Positions 48,446 to 57,467 of a stretch of DNA of 64,000 nt are shown here, one piece after another. The notes under the pieces were generated by a model. The model worked only from the letters and a program-made list of their open reading frames with translations, made no database searches and was not told the DNA's origin. Source of the DNA: Paenibacillus segetis (GTDB taxonomy: Bacteria > Bacillota > Bacilli > Paenibacillales > Paenibacillaceae). A program made the translations under genes and the position numbers. The DNA lies in the NCBI RefSeq assembly GCF_014639155.1, contig NZ_BMFT01000001.1, positions 2,852,001 through 2,916,000 on the forward strand. The letters are read 5' to 3'. Position 1 is the stretch's first letter, and each line of letters starts with the position of its first letter.

Positions 48446-49420
48446 TCACTGTTCCTCCGCTAATAATTGCAATTTCTCCGCCACACGCAATTTTGCTGAA
48501 CGTGCCCGGGAATTCTGTTCCAGTTCCTCTTCGGATGGGACTAACGGTTTGCGATTAATCAATTTAACTTGACCCTTGCTTCCACAAACACACATAGGAA
48601 AATCAGGTGGACAAGTACATTTCTCTACATAACTCGCAAAAATTTGCTTGCAAATGCGATCCTCTAACGAATGGAACGTAATAACGGATACCCGGCCTCC
48701 TGGTGCAAGACACTTTATTGCTGCATGTAGTGCATCTTCAAATGCCCCTAGCTCATCATTCACAGCAATACGCAATGCTTGAAAGCTCCGTTTAGCAGGA
48801 TGTCCACCCGTTCGACGAGCAGCTGCAGGTATGCCTTCTTTAATTAACTCAACGAGTTGTCCCGTAGTTTCTATAGGACCCTCTTCACGCTTTGTCACAA
48901 TAACCTTCGCAATACGCCTTGAAAATTTCTCTTCACCATATTGAAATAATATCTTAGCAATTTCACGTTCTGGCCATTCATTAATGATCTCTTTCGCCGT
49001 GAGCTCAGCTGTCTGATCCATCCTCATATCCAAAGGTGCATCAGCATTATAACTAAATCCACGTTCTCCTTCATCAAATTGCGGTGAAGATACACCAAGA
49101 TCAAACAATATACCATCCACCTGAGGAATGCCTTGTACCTTGGGTACGCCCTCCAGCTTGGCTAGCTGCTCCTCTAGATAACGGAAATTACTTCTCACCA
49201 ATGTTAAACGTTCACCAAACGATGACAAATGCTCTTTGGCATTATCAAGTGCCCAGTCATCCTGATCGAAGGCTATTAACCGACCTTCCGCTCCAAGCTT
49301 AGATAGAATAACGGCACTATGGCCGCCACCTCCAAGGGTGCAATCTACATAAATACCATTAGGCTTGATGTGCAGCCCTTCTGTCGCTTCTTTTTTAAGC
49401 ACCGTGATGTGATGAAACAA
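48446..49420 (-). CDS. rsmH: 16S rRNA (cytosine1402-N4)-methyltransferase RsmH
   Basis: 324 residues with the SAM motif [34 protein letters not shown] and [12 protein letters not shown] Cys-containing insert ([13 protein letters not shown]) is usual for the family. It methylates C1402 in the ribosomal P site. Formerly mraW. ATG overlaps closely with ftsL (2-bp spacing). Confidence 0.96.
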   Translation of the reverse strand: MFHHITVLKKEATEGLHIKPNGIYVDCTLGGGGHSAVILSKLGAEGRLIAFDQDDWALDNAKEHLSSFGERLTLVRSNFRYLEEQLAKLEGVPKVQGIPQVDGILFDLGVSSPQFDEGERGFSYNADAPLDMRMDQTAELTAKEIINEWPEREIAKILFQYGEEKFSRRIAKVIVTKREEGPIETTGQLVELIKEGIPAAARRTGGHPAKRSFQALRIAVNDELGAFEDALHAAIKCLAPGGRVSVITFHSLEDRICKQIFASYVEKCTCPPDFPMCVCGSKGQVKLINRKPLVPSEEELEQNSRARSAKLRVAEKLQLLAEEQ

Positions 49421-49441
49421 GCTGCAACCCTCCAGACCAAA

Positions 49442-49879
49442 TTATAAATCAAAATTAAAATCAACTAACTTCTCAGCAATCTCGTTAAACGTATCTTCTG
49501 ACTGTTGGAAATATTGTTCCCAAGTATCCCGGCTCCAAATCTCCACACGGTTCGACACACCGAGTACGACACAATCTTTCTCAAGTTTTGCATAATCCCT
49601 TAAACTTCCCGGTAAATTTACCCTTCCCTGTTTATCCCACTCGCATTCTGTCGCCCCAGAGAAAAAAAAGCGAGTAAACGCACGCGCATCGGATTTCATC
49701 AAGGGTAGGGCTTTGAGCTTCTGCTCAAGTACTTCCCATTCTTGCAGTGGGTAGACAAACAGACATTTGTCCAAGCCGCGAGTAACAACAAAAGAGGATC
49801 CAAGGAGGTCACGAAACTTAGCCGGTATAATTATCCGACCCTTATCGTCAATGCTATGTTGAAATTCCCCCATAAACAT
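49442..49879 (-). CDS. mraZ: Transcriptional regulator MraZ
   Basis: 145 residues. Two SpoVT/AbrB-type swapped-hairpin halves, [21 protein letters not shown] and [23 protein letters not shown] choose ATG 49879 (MFMGEF), which matches the family start. MraZ represses or activates the dcw promoter by binding short direct repeats, and such repeats are visible immediately upstream. Confidence 0.95.
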   Translation of the reverse strand: MFMGEFQHSIDDKGRIIIPAKFRDLLGSSFVVTRGLDKCLFVYPLQEWEVLEQKLKALPLMKSDARAFTRFFFSGATECEWDKQGRVNLPGSLRDYAKLEKDCVVLGVSNRVEIWSRDTWEQYFQQSEDTFNEIAEKLVDFNFDL

Positions 49880-49895
49880 CGGATAACTCACCCCT

Positions 49896-49934
49896 TACCT
49901 CTTTCCCCCACTTTACACCACTTTTCACCACTTA
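49896..49934 (-). promoter_or_regulatory. MraZ operator: four direct boxes at 10-bp intervals
   Basis: On the minus strand, AAAGAGGTA (49896-49904), AAAGTGGGG (49906-49914), AAAGTGGTG (49916-49924) and TAAGTGGTG (49926-49934) repeat with an exact 10-bp period. They fit the AAAGTG-type MraZ boxes known in Gram-positives. A possible -35 TTTACA lies upstream around 49960-49965. Confidence 0.85.
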
Positions 49935-50093
49935 TAAATAGTTATTATTCGATACAGGTGTAAAAACTCCTTCTAAAGTTCACAAATTATTTTATTGGTA
50001 ATTTAAGGGGAGGAGGAAAAGACAGGTGAAAGAAGGATGAAAGACGGCGAGAAATCAACAAACTACGCACCTCGTTTGGTCCTTCGATCGTTG

Positions 50094-50150
50094 TTGCAGC
50101 GGGATAATTTAGATTCTATTGAAACTGAAAAGGTAATTATCCCGCTGCAA
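50094..50150. repeat. Hairpin with perfect 16-bp arms
   Basis: TTGCAGCGGGATAATT (50094-50109) is exactly complementary to 50135-50150, with a 25-base loop. It lies between the dcw promoter and the ahcY terminator and has no U-tract. It could be a dispersed miniature repeat. Confidence 0.75.
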
Positions 50151-50248
50151 AGACGAACGTAGCTTTCTTAAGAAAGCTTATAGCTTCTCCAGACTCAAAC
50201 GCGCCGCTCCGCTAGCTTTCACCTATCTTTTCGGGTAGGAACGGCAGT

Positions 50249-50285
50249 AAAAACCCTTTCCTCAGATACTCGGAAAGGGTTTTAG
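50249..50285 (-). terminator. Terminator after ahcY
   Basis: AAAACCCTTTCC pairs with GGAAAGGGTTTT around a 10-base loop, followed by TTTTTA on the minus strand. Confidence 0.85.
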
Positions 50286-50318
50286 AAAAATCACCATGTA
50301 AACATTTTTACGAAACTA

Positions 50319-51584
50319 CTACTCCTGCCAGCTATCCAGATACACCCGTTGTTCCTCTGTTAGGACATCAATACCGAGACCAAGGCTCTCTAGTTTATAA
50401 CGTGCTACTTGTTCATCCAACTCGTAAGGTACATTTACTACGGTTTTGCCAATGGATTCATATTGTTCATTTACATATTTCAATGACAATGCCTGCAAAG
50501 CAAAGGTCATGTCCATAATCTCAGCGGGGTGACCATCACCAGCTGCAAGGTTAACTAACCGCCCCTCTGCAAGTACGTATATCTTACGGCCATCATTCAG
50601 TTGATATTCCTCAATATTACGGCGTACCGTACGAACAGAGCTTGAACGTTCCTTTAGTTCCGGTTTATTGAATTCTACATCAAAATGACCTGCATTCGAC
50701 AAAATCGCGCCGTCCTTCATTACATCGTAGTGCTCACCACGAATAACATCACGATTACCTGTTACGGTTACGAAGAACTCTCCTAATTTGGCTGCTTCCA
50801 TCATCGGCATAACTTTGAAACCATCCATGTAAGCTTCAACTGCTCTGATGGCATCGATTTCAGTGACGATAACGTTAGCGCCTAACCCTTTTGCTCGCAT
50901 AGCTACACCTTTACCGCACCAACCGTATCCAACGACAACGACTGTTTTACCTGCTACAACTAGATTGGTTGTACGATTGATACCGTCCCATACCGATTGC
51001 CCAGTACCATAACGGTTATCGAACAAATATTTACAATAGGCATCGTTTACAGCGACCATTGGGAATTTCAGCTGGTTCTCTTTATCCATCGCTTTCAAAC
51101 GCAGGATCCCCGTTGTTGTCTCCTCAGCTCCACCGCGGATATTCTCCAACAAGTCAGGACGTTCAGAATGCAAGATGCCAACCAAATCTCCACCATCATC
51201 GATAATTAGATCTGGTTTGTTCTCCAGGGCACGAACTATGAGTTCTTTATACTCCGCAGGTTCTGGATTGTATTTCGCAAATACAGTTACTCCGTCTTCC
51301 ACAAGAGCCGCACAAACATCGTCCTGAGTGGATAGCGGGTTACTTCCCGTAATCGTCACTTCAGCTCCACCAGCTTGAACAACTTTGGCTAAATAAGCCG
51401 TTTTTGCTTCAAGATGAAGTGAAATAGTTACTTTCAAGCCTTTAAACGGTTGTTCAGCTTCAAATTGTTTGCGGATACGTCCAAGTACCGGCATATGGGC
51501 TTCTACCCAGTCGATCTTCAAATGTCCTTCTGGAGCCAACTTCAAATCCGTGACAATACTGTTCTGAATAGACTGTGAACTCAT
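50319..51584 (-). CDS. ahcY: S-adenosylhomocysteine hydrolase
   Basis: 421 residues, the short form lacking the insert of eukaryotic enzymes. NAD-binding VVVVGYGWCGKGVAMRAKGLG, the active-site NDAYCKYLFDNRYGTGQS and GHFDVEF are present. It splits SAH to adenosine and homocysteine. From memory, B. subtilis uses the Pfs/LuxS route instead. The gene sits between bshC and mraZ, which are usually neighbours. GGAGGG precedes ATG 51584. It may be co-transcribed with bshC (52-bp gap). Confidence 0.95.
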   Translation of the reverse strand: MSSQSIQNSIVTDLKLAPEGHLKIDWVEAHMPVLGRIRKQFEAEQPFKGLKVTISLHLEAKTAYLAKVVQAGGAEVTITGSNPLSTQDDVCAALVEDGVTVFAKYNPEPAEYKELIVRALENKPDLIIDDGGDLVGILHSERPDLLENIRGGAEETTTGILRLKAMDKENQLKFPMVAVNDAYCKYLFDNRYGTGQSVWDGINRTTNLVVAGKTVVVVGYGWCGKGVAMRAKGLGANVIVTEIDAIRAVEAYMDGFKVMPMMEAAKLGEFFVTVTGNRDVIRGEHYDVMKDGAILSNAGHFDVEFNKPELKERSSSVRTVRRNIEEYQLNDGRKIYVLAEGRLVNLAAGDGHPAEIMDMTFALQALSLKYVNEQYESIGKTVVNVPYELDEQVARYKLESLGLGIDVLTEEQRVYLDSWQE

Positions 51585-51636
51585 AATAATACCCTCCTAA
51601 AATACGATTCACCATAAATTACTTCGAAAGCAGAAC

Positions 51637-53274
51637 CTACAAGTAGATAACTCTGTGATTCCCCTCTATGTCATACGGAATCTCCATCAGATCATCGATC
51701 CATTCCATTCCGTAACGGTTCAAATAATAGAAAACATTATACACTCTCTCTTGTGGTTTATGCTGAGGGAACAGCGAGAGTTCAATCCGTTCAAAATGTC
51801 GCAAACCTACTTCATTAGCTTTCTCCAAGGCGTCTTTAGCCCGCCCCCGTAAATATTCGATCTGATCCAGTATTTTATCCTTATTCGCATTGCCTAATTT
51901 CAAAAGTCCATTTTGAATACCGCCAAGTTCATCAATTAATGGTTCATATAACCCACCAAAAGTTGATTTGATCTCGTCAAAGCGCGAGTCCAGCTGTACC
52001 TTATCCTGTGCAACGAGCCAAGACTCCCGTTTATTTCGGAAAATATCTCGGTCCTTTACGTCTTCCCAAGTAAGCTTATACTTCTCCATTTGCTTCTGCA
52101 GTGTACCCTCTACAACCGTAAAAGACATACGCGGGAGTAAAATCGGCATTTTGAGTCCCAATAGGTCAAATGCTCTGCGAGTCAGTCCCCAGTATGCGAT
52201 CTCTCCAGCACCCAGCACGGAACCTAACACAGGCAGCAGGCTATCCTGCATGAGAGGACGAGTCAACACGTTGTTGCTGAAACGCTCTGGATGTGAAGTC
52301 AATTCGGAAAGAAGTTCTTCCTTAGTAAAAGAAATTTTCCCTTTACGATCAGCGAAATGACCATCTCGTTTAAATAGAAGTAGGCGCTCACCCTCGTGAA
52401 TGTAAAACAGATTTGCTCCACCATCAGCTACATCGGCTTGAGGTGTGCCACCAAGCCTAACAATGTCCTCAGCGGCAGTTTTATAAGCGGCCTCTAGCTC
52501 ATCATTTCTATTAATGATAGTCTGGAACACCGGAACTTCAAGTTTTCTTAAATAAGGATCAGCAGAATCTAATAAAACTAATCCATACTTACCAAACCAG
52601 GTTCCCATCAGCTTTGCGAAACCTTCACTTAAAGTTGATGAATCCGCAGCAATCTGTCTCAAATGCTCCATGAGTCCGATTTTAAATTCGCTATCCGGTA
52701 ACAAACACTCTAACTCATCAATAGCCGTCTTCCAATCTTCCTGATTGACATCCGTCATACTAACAGGCGAACGTTTCTCTTCCTCTTTAAGAACACGAAT
52801 TCGGCTGATCTGCATGTCAGAAGATAACAAATACGTATGATTCACTTCATCCCAATCATGGTCTTCTCCTGCAATCCAGAATACCGGAACAACCGGTCGT
52901 CCCAATACAGTTGAGGTATGTTCTGCTGCTTTAATGATGCTCACAGCTTTATAAATAACAAGCAATGGACCTGAGAACAGACCGCTTTGTTGTCCTCCAA
53001 CGATGACAGTAGTCCCTGGCTGCTCTAATTTATTCAGCGACTCCATCACTGCCTCATTAGGATTATGTACCAGGTTGTATTCCCGCAAACGGCTTACTAG
53101 CGCCGCTCGCTGGACACGTAAATGTTCACTGCTGTCCAGCCACATACATCGTTTCGACCATTCCCCTTTATCAAGAGGATTACTTTCATATAAATGTCCT
53201 ACCGAGGGAAAATCCCGAATTAGGGCTTCCGCCAACGGCTGACCGGATATTAATGGTTTATGGGCAACATTCAT
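51637..53274 (-). CDS. bshC: Bacillithiol synthase, cysteine-adding enzyme BshC
   Basis: 545 residues, the usual length. The Rossmann-like core shows VGGQQSGLFSGPLLVIYKAVS, FWIAGEDHDWDEVNH and LLDSADP. A C-terminal coiled coil is at about residues 400-500. It adds cysteine to glucosaminyl-malate to complete bacillithiol, the low-molecular-weight thiol of Bacilli. It lies upstream of mraZ as in B. subtilis (yllA), with ahcY inserted. Confidence 0.93.
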   Translation of the reverse strand: MNVAHKPLISGQPLAEALIRDFPSVGHLYESNPLDKGEWSKRCMWLDSSEHLRVQRAALVSRLREYNLVHNPNEAVMESLNKLEQPGTTVIVGGQQSGLFSGPLLVIYKAVSIIKAAEHTSTVLGRPVVPVFWIAGEDHDWDEVNHTYLLSSDMQISRIRVLKEEEKRSPVSMTDVNQEDWKTAIDELECLLPDSEFKIGLMEHLRQIAADSSTLSEGFAKLMGTWFGKYGLVLLDSADPYLRKLEVPVFQTIINRNDELEAAYKTAAEDIVRLGGTPQADVADGGANLFYIHEGERLLLFKRDGHFADRKGKISFTKEELLSELTSHPERFSNNVLTRPLMQDSLLPVLGSVLGAGEIAYWGLTRRAFDLLGLKMPILLPRMSFTVVEGTLQKQMEKYKLTWEDVKDRDIFRNKRESWLVAQDKVQLDSRFDEIKSTFGGLYEPLIDELGGIQNGLLKLGNANKDKILDQIEYLRGRAKDALEKANEVGLRHFERIELSLFPQHKPQERVYNVFYYLNRYGMEWIDDLMEIPYDIEGNHRVIYL

Positions 53275-53363
53275 TTCCTTCTGTCCCTCCTTTTCATCCC
53301 TAAAGCCTTATTTGATTGTACCGAATATCCCTCGCGCTCGTCAAAACAAACATGCTAAACAAT

Positions 53364-53404
53364 CTAAAAAAGCACCCACAACTAAATCATGTCGTGAGTG
53401 CTTC
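53364..53404 (-). terminator. Terminator after the opp operon
   Basis: AGCACTCACGAC / GTTGTGGGTGCT stem (two mismatches), loop ATGATTTA, then TTTTTTAG on the minus strand. It ends oppBCDF before bshC. Confidence 0.82.
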
Positions 53405-53426
53405 TATCGCCGTAAATGTTACAATC

Positions 53427-54365
53427 CTATTTTTTAGGCATGGATACCCAATGACCTTTGGACACTTCCACAAGTTCCGAGTTCTCTAGGTCGAAGGCAC
53501 CACCATCCGATGAGTCTCCTTTTGCCGAGCCAATTGGACCACTGGAATTATCCTCAAGGATTAGACGCTTCTTGTTCGCTTCAATCTCCGGATCTGGAAT
53601 TGGAATCGCCGAAAGAAGTGTTTTGGTATATGGGTGCATTGGGTTAGCGTAAAGCTCTTCGCTTTCAGCAAGCTCAACAATCCGACCCAAGTACATTACA
53701 GCAACACGATCACTAATATGTTTAACCATGGAAAGATCATGTGCGATAAATAAATAGGTCAATCCAAGACGATTCTGTAAATCCTTCAGTAAGTTTACCA
53801 CCTGCGCCTGAATAGATACGTCAAGGGCAGAAATCGGTTCGTCACAAATAATGAATTTAGGATTTACAGCTAACGCACGCGCTATACCGATACGTTGACG
53901 TTGACCACCAGAGAACTCATGCGGATAACGAGTGGCGTGGTCTGGATTAAGTCCAACCATATCTAGCAAATCTTCTACACGTTTTTTCCGCTCTTTCTTA
54001 GACCCAGCCATGCCATGAATATCAAGTGCTTCACCGATAATATCGGTTACCGTAAACCGCGGATTAAGTGAAGCGTATGGATCTTGAAATATCATTTGCA
54101 TATCACGGCGCATTGCCTTCATTTTTGAAGGGGACAGCTTGTAGATATCTGTTCCTTCAAACTTGACACTACCAGCTGTAGGTTCATACAAGCGAAGCAC
54201 CGTACGTCCCGCAGTAGATTTACCGCAACCAGACTCACCTACAAGACCTAAGGTTTCACCTTTGGCAATGGAGAAGCTAATATCGTTGACAGCTTTTAGT
54301 ACATTGCCTCCGCCCACGTCGAAATATTTCTTGAGGCCTGATACTTCAATCAAGTTTTCGCTCAT
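53427..54365 (-). CDS. oppF: Oligopeptide ABC transporter ATP-binding protein OppF-like
   Basis: 312 residues from ATG 54365, overlapping the oppD stop (ATGA). Walker [10 protein letters not shown], signature [15 protein letters not shown], Walker [13 protein letters not shown], and the oligopeptide C-terminal extension ([16 protein letters not shown]). A Ser/Gly/Asp-rich linker interrupts the tail. It pairs with OppD to power peptide uptake. Confidence 0.92.
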   Translation of the reverse strand: MSENLIEVSGLKKYFDVGGGNVLKAVNDISFSIAKGETLGLVGESGCGKSTAGRTVLRLYEPTAGSVKFEGTDIYKLSPSKMKAMRRDMQMIFQDPYASLNPRFTVTDIIGEALDIHGMAGSKKERKKRVEDLLDMVGLNPDHATRYPHEFSGGQRQRIGIARALAVNPKFIICDEPISALDVSIQAQVVNLLKDLQNRLGLTYLFIAHDLSMVKHISDRVAVMYLGRIVELAESEELYANPMHPYTKTLLSAIPIPDPEIEANKKRLILEDNSSGPIGSAKGDSSDGGAFDLENSELVEVSKGHWVSMPKK

Positions 54366-55360
54366 GAAGATTGCCCCTCCTTCGCCATCGGATGTAGATC
54401 CCAACAACGCGCAGTGTGCGTTTCGCTAAACTTAGTAGCAGCAGGATCTATTCTCTCACAGATTGCCATCGCCTGATCACAACGAGCGGCGAATGGACAA
54501 CCGATTGGTGGTTTGATCAAATCAGGCGGTGTACCGATAATCGGAATTAGCGGCTCGCCTTTCTTCTGATCCAATCGTGGCATAGAACGAAGTAATCCCT
54601 TCGTGTAAGGATGCTGAGGATTTTTGAAAATCTCCCATTTGTCACCGGTTTCTACCACTTCACCTGCATACATAACGATGACGCGGTCACACATACCAGC
54701 TACAACACCCAAATCATGAGTAATCAGAATAATGGATGTACCGAGACGTTCTTGCATTTCCTTCATAACTTCCATAATCTGAGCTTGAATGGTTACATCG
54801 AGTGCTGTTGTAGGTTCATCGGCAATAAGTAGTGCCGGACGACAAGCAAGAGCGATCGCAATCATAACACGTTGACGCATACCACCGGAGAACTCATGCG
54901 GATATTGATAAAAACGGGCTTCAGCGTTTTTAATACCAACAAGCTTCAACATTTCAATCGCTGCTTCTTTCGCTTCGCCCGCTGACATTTTCTGATGTTT
55001 GATTAGTACTTCAGTTATTTGTTTACCCACTTTAATCGTAGGATTCAAAGAAGTCATCGGATCTTGAAATATCATACCAATATCTTTACCGCGAATAGCT
55101 TCAATCTCTCTCATACTCTTCTTCAAAATGTCCTGCCCTTGGAACAGTATCTCACCTTTAGTGATTTTACTTGGAGGGGACGGAATCAGACGCATGATCG
55201 TTTGGGCAGTAACGCTTTTGCCGCTTCCGGATTCACCGACGATCGCAACCGTCTCCCCTTTCCCAACTTCGAAATTCATGCCACGAACGGCCTTCACTTC
55301 TCCACCTTTAACTTGAAAGGAGACATGCAAATCTTTGATTTGTAAAATCGGCTCCATCAT
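54362..55360 (-). CDS. oppD: Oligopeptide ABC transporter ATP-binding protein OppD-like
   Basis: 332 residues from ATG 55360 (or the next ATG at 55357), behind AGGAGGTG. Walker [10 protein letters not shown], signature [15 protein letters not shown], Walker [13 protein letters not shown], and the C-terminal Cys-rich motif [15 protein letters not shown]...ARCW that in such proteins can hold an iron-sulfur cluster. Confidence 0.92.
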   Translation of the reverse strand: MMEPILQIKDLHVSFQVKGGEVKAVRGMNFEVGKGETVAIVGESGSGKSVTAQTIMRLIPSPPSKITKGEILFQGQDILKKSMREIEAIRGKDIGMIFQDPMTSLNPTIKVGKQITEVLIKHQKMSAGEAKEAAIEMLKLVGIKNAEARFYQYPHEFSGGMRQRVMIAIALACRPALLIADEPTTALDVTIQAQIMEVMKEMQERLGTSIILITHDLGVVAGMCDRVIVMYAGEVVETGDKWEIFKNPQHPYTKGLLRSMPRLDQKKGEPLIPIIGTPPDLIKPPIGCPFAARCDQAMAICERIDPAATKFSETHTARCWDLHPMAKEGQSS

Positions 55361-55369
55361 CTTCACCTC

Positions 55370-56320
55370 CTATTTCTTCAGTTTTGGATCAAGCGCGTCA
55401 CGTAGACCATCGCCGAATATATTAAACGAAAGCATAATTAAGCTGATTAGTATGGCTGGGAACAACATCCGCCATGGATAATACAACCAACCTGTAAGTG
55501 CATCATTAATCATAGAACCTAGAGAAGCAACTGGTGCCTGTACACCCAGACCTAGGAAACTCAAGAAGGCCTCAGCAAATATCGCATTTGGTACAGACAA
55601 TGTTACGGTTACGATAATGGGTCCCATGGCATTTGGTAACAAGTGACGGAATAACAATCTACCCCAACCTGCACCCATGGAACGCGAAGCTAGAACAAAC
55701 TCCCGACCTTTAAGCTGCATAATCTCGCCCCGTACAATCCAGGACATGTTAATCCAACCTGTAATGGTTAGAGCCAAAATAATCGTTGGTAAGCTTGGTT
55801 CCATAACAACAAGCAACAAAATCGTTACAAGTAGATATGGAATTGCATATAAAATTTCAGAAAATTTATTCATAATATTGTCTACTCGACCGCCGAAGTA
55901 TCCCATGATACCTCCATAAATAACACCGATAAATAAATCGATCATTGCGGCAGCCAAACCAACAATTAAGGAAATTCGCGCCCCATACCATGTACGGACA
56001 AACATATCTCTTCCTAAATCATCCGTTCCAAACCAGTGCTCAAGAGAGGGCTTTTGATTCGTATTGAGCAAATCATTGGAATAGTAATTATATTTCGAAA
56101 TCCAAGGTCCGACTATCGCCGCTAGCGTAATCAGCCCTAGAACAACAAGTGCTGCCATAGCCATCTTGTTCATACGTAGCCTTTGCCAAGCATCACGCCA
56201 AGCTGATAAACTTTCACGTTGGATGACTTCGGCTTGCTTCTCGTCCATCCCAATCTTTCTGAAATCTTCAGGCTTCAGATCAACTGGCGATGACATGACG
56301 GTAATATCATTATGATCCAA
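55370..56320 (-). CDS. oppC: Oligopeptide/dipeptide ABC transporter permease OppC-like
   Basis: 316 residues. The start is TTG 56320, behind GGGAGGA. Cytoplasmic N-terminus, then about six transmembrane helices with the OppBC_C N-terminal domain and the EAA loop (EAFLSFLGLGVQAPVASLGSMI). It forms the channel with OppB. Confidence 0.92.
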   Translation of the reverse strand: MDHNDITVMSSPVDLKPEDFRKIGMDEKQAEVIQRESLSAWRDAWQRLRMNKMAMAALVVLGLITLAAIVGPWISKYNYYSNDLLNTNQKPSLEHWFGTDDLGRDMFVRTWYGARISLIVGLAAAMIDLFIGVIYGGIMGYFGGRVDNIMNKFSEILYAIPYLLVTILLLVVMEPSLPTIILALTITGWINMSWIVRGEIMQLKGREFVLASRSMGAGWGRLLFRHLLPNAMGPIIVTVTLSVPNAIFAEAFLSFLGLGVQAPVASLGSMINDALTGWLYYPWRMLFPAILISLIMLSFNIFGDGLRDALDPKLKK

Positions 56321-56323
56321 TTT

Positions 56324-57256
56324 TTAGTCCTCCCTTCCACCACTAAGTTTGATACGCGGATCAACAAATACGTAAGAAACGTCCGTCAGGAAACGAGCTA
56401 ACATCAATAGTGCCCCATAAAAGATCGTAATTCCCATAATGACAGGATAATCACGAACATTAATAGCCTGAACAAACTGCTTACCTATACCACCAATACC
56501 GAATATTTGCTCGATAACGACGGAACCCGTAACGATATTTGCAGTCATTGGACCTAAATAGGTGACTACAGGAAGAATACCGTTGCGAATGACGTGCTTG
56601 AACAAGATTGCGTACCAACGCAAACCCTTAGCTCGCGCTGTCTTGATATAATCCGCATTCAATACTTCAAGCATGCTTGAACGTGTTAGACGAGCAATAA
56701 AAGCAATTGGTTGTGCCGAAAGGGCCGCAACAGGAAGAACATAATACATTGGGCCTTTAAAGCCCATTGTCGGGAACATGTGTAGCTTAGTGGAGAATAT
56801 ATATTGAAGTATACTTGCTATGACAAAGCTGGGAACCGCGATCCCAAGTACCGCGACTACCATCGCTATATTATCGATCATCCTACGATGATACAGTGCT
56901 GCCAAGAGCCCAAGAAGAACACCAACAATCAGAGAAACAACAATCGCTACAAGCCCTAGTTTCAGTGAAGCAGCAAAGGTTTGTCCGATAATACTGGATA
57001 CATCCTGGTTAATCTTCTTCATCGAAATACCAAAATCACCTTGTACGATATCCCCCAGATACTTAAAGTACTGCTGGTAAACGGGCTTATCGAGTCCATA
57101 TTGTTCGTATAGACGCTCTTGAATCGCTTGCGGAACTTTCTTCTCCGACATAAAAGGGTCACCTGGTATTGCTTTCATAAGAAAGAAGGTGGCAGAGATC
57201 AAGATAAACAGCGATATCAAAGTATAGAACAGTTTGTTTGCAATATAACGTGCCAT
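56324..57256 (-). CDS. oppB: Oligopeptide/dipeptide ABC transporter permease OppB-like
   Basis: 310 residues from ATG 57256, behind GGAGGTG. Six transmembrane helices. The family N-terminus (FFLMKAIPGDPF) and EAA-type loop (EQIFGIGGIGKQFVQAI) are clear. A terminator and a separate promoter candidate lie between oppA and this gene. Confidence 0.92.
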   Translation of the reverse strand: MARYIANKLFYTLISLFILISATFFLMKAIPGDPFMSEKKVPQAIQERLYEQYGLDKPVYQQYFKYLGDIVQGDFGISMKKINQDVSSIIGQTFAASLKLGLVAIVVSLIVGVLLGLLAALYHRRMIDNIAMVVAVLGIAVPSFVIASILQYIFSTKLHMFPTMGFKGPMYYVLPVAALSAQPIAFIARLTRSSMLEVLNADYIKTARAKGLRWYAILFKHVIRNGILPVVTYLGPMTANIVTGSVVIEQIFGIGGIGKQFVQAINVRDYPVIMGITIFYGALLMLARFLTDVSYVFVDPRIKLSGGRED

Positions 57257-57284
57257 GCCCGTTAGCACCTCCTCTTATAAAATT

Positions 57285-57309
57285 TTCGACATTAATCGAC
57301 TTTTCGACA
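57285..57309 (-). promoter_or_regulatory. Two Spo0A-box cores in an 18-bp tandem duplication before oppB
   Basis: Perfect TGTCGAA cores on the minus strand at 57285-57291 and 57303-57309. They sit in a duplicated TTTTCGACATWAATCGA unit (plus-strand reading), just downstream of the predicted oppB start point. Confidence 0.5.
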
Positions 57310-57316
57310 TAAATCG

Positions 57317-57345
57317 ATTTTAGGATAAAGCAATTCATTTGTCTA
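57317..57345 (-). promoter_or_regulatory. Promoter candidate for oppBCDF
   Basis: TAGACA (57340-57345) and TAAAAT (57317-57322), 17 bases apart, located after the oppA terminator. Confidence 0.55.
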
Positions 57346-57389
57346 TTCCGTAATATTTCCAAATAGCATTTAGCTAGCGAATTCACACA

Positions 57390-57434
57390 TAAAAAAAACG
57401 GGATATATATGGAATACCCACATATATATCCCGT
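57390..57434 (-). terminator. Strong terminator between oppA and oppB
   Basis: ACGGGATATATATG / CATATATATCCCGT is a perfect 14-bp stem followed by eight T residues. It should reduce read-through from oppA into the membrane components and so keep the binding protein in excess. Confidence 0.9.
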
Positions 57435-57467
57435 GTTGCCTTATTCAATTGAATAATCTACAAGTAA

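Larger units (their letters stand above)
49935..50318. other. Gap between mraZ and ahcY: dcw promoter region, inverted repeats, ahcY terminator
   Basis: Contains the upstream part of the mraZ promoter region, a 57-bp hairpin (50094-50150), the 18-bp palindrome AGCTTTCTTAAGAAAGCT at 50161-50178, a CGCTCCGCT-containing GC-rich stretch near 50203-50245 and the ahcY terminator. No ORF. Confidence 0.6.
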
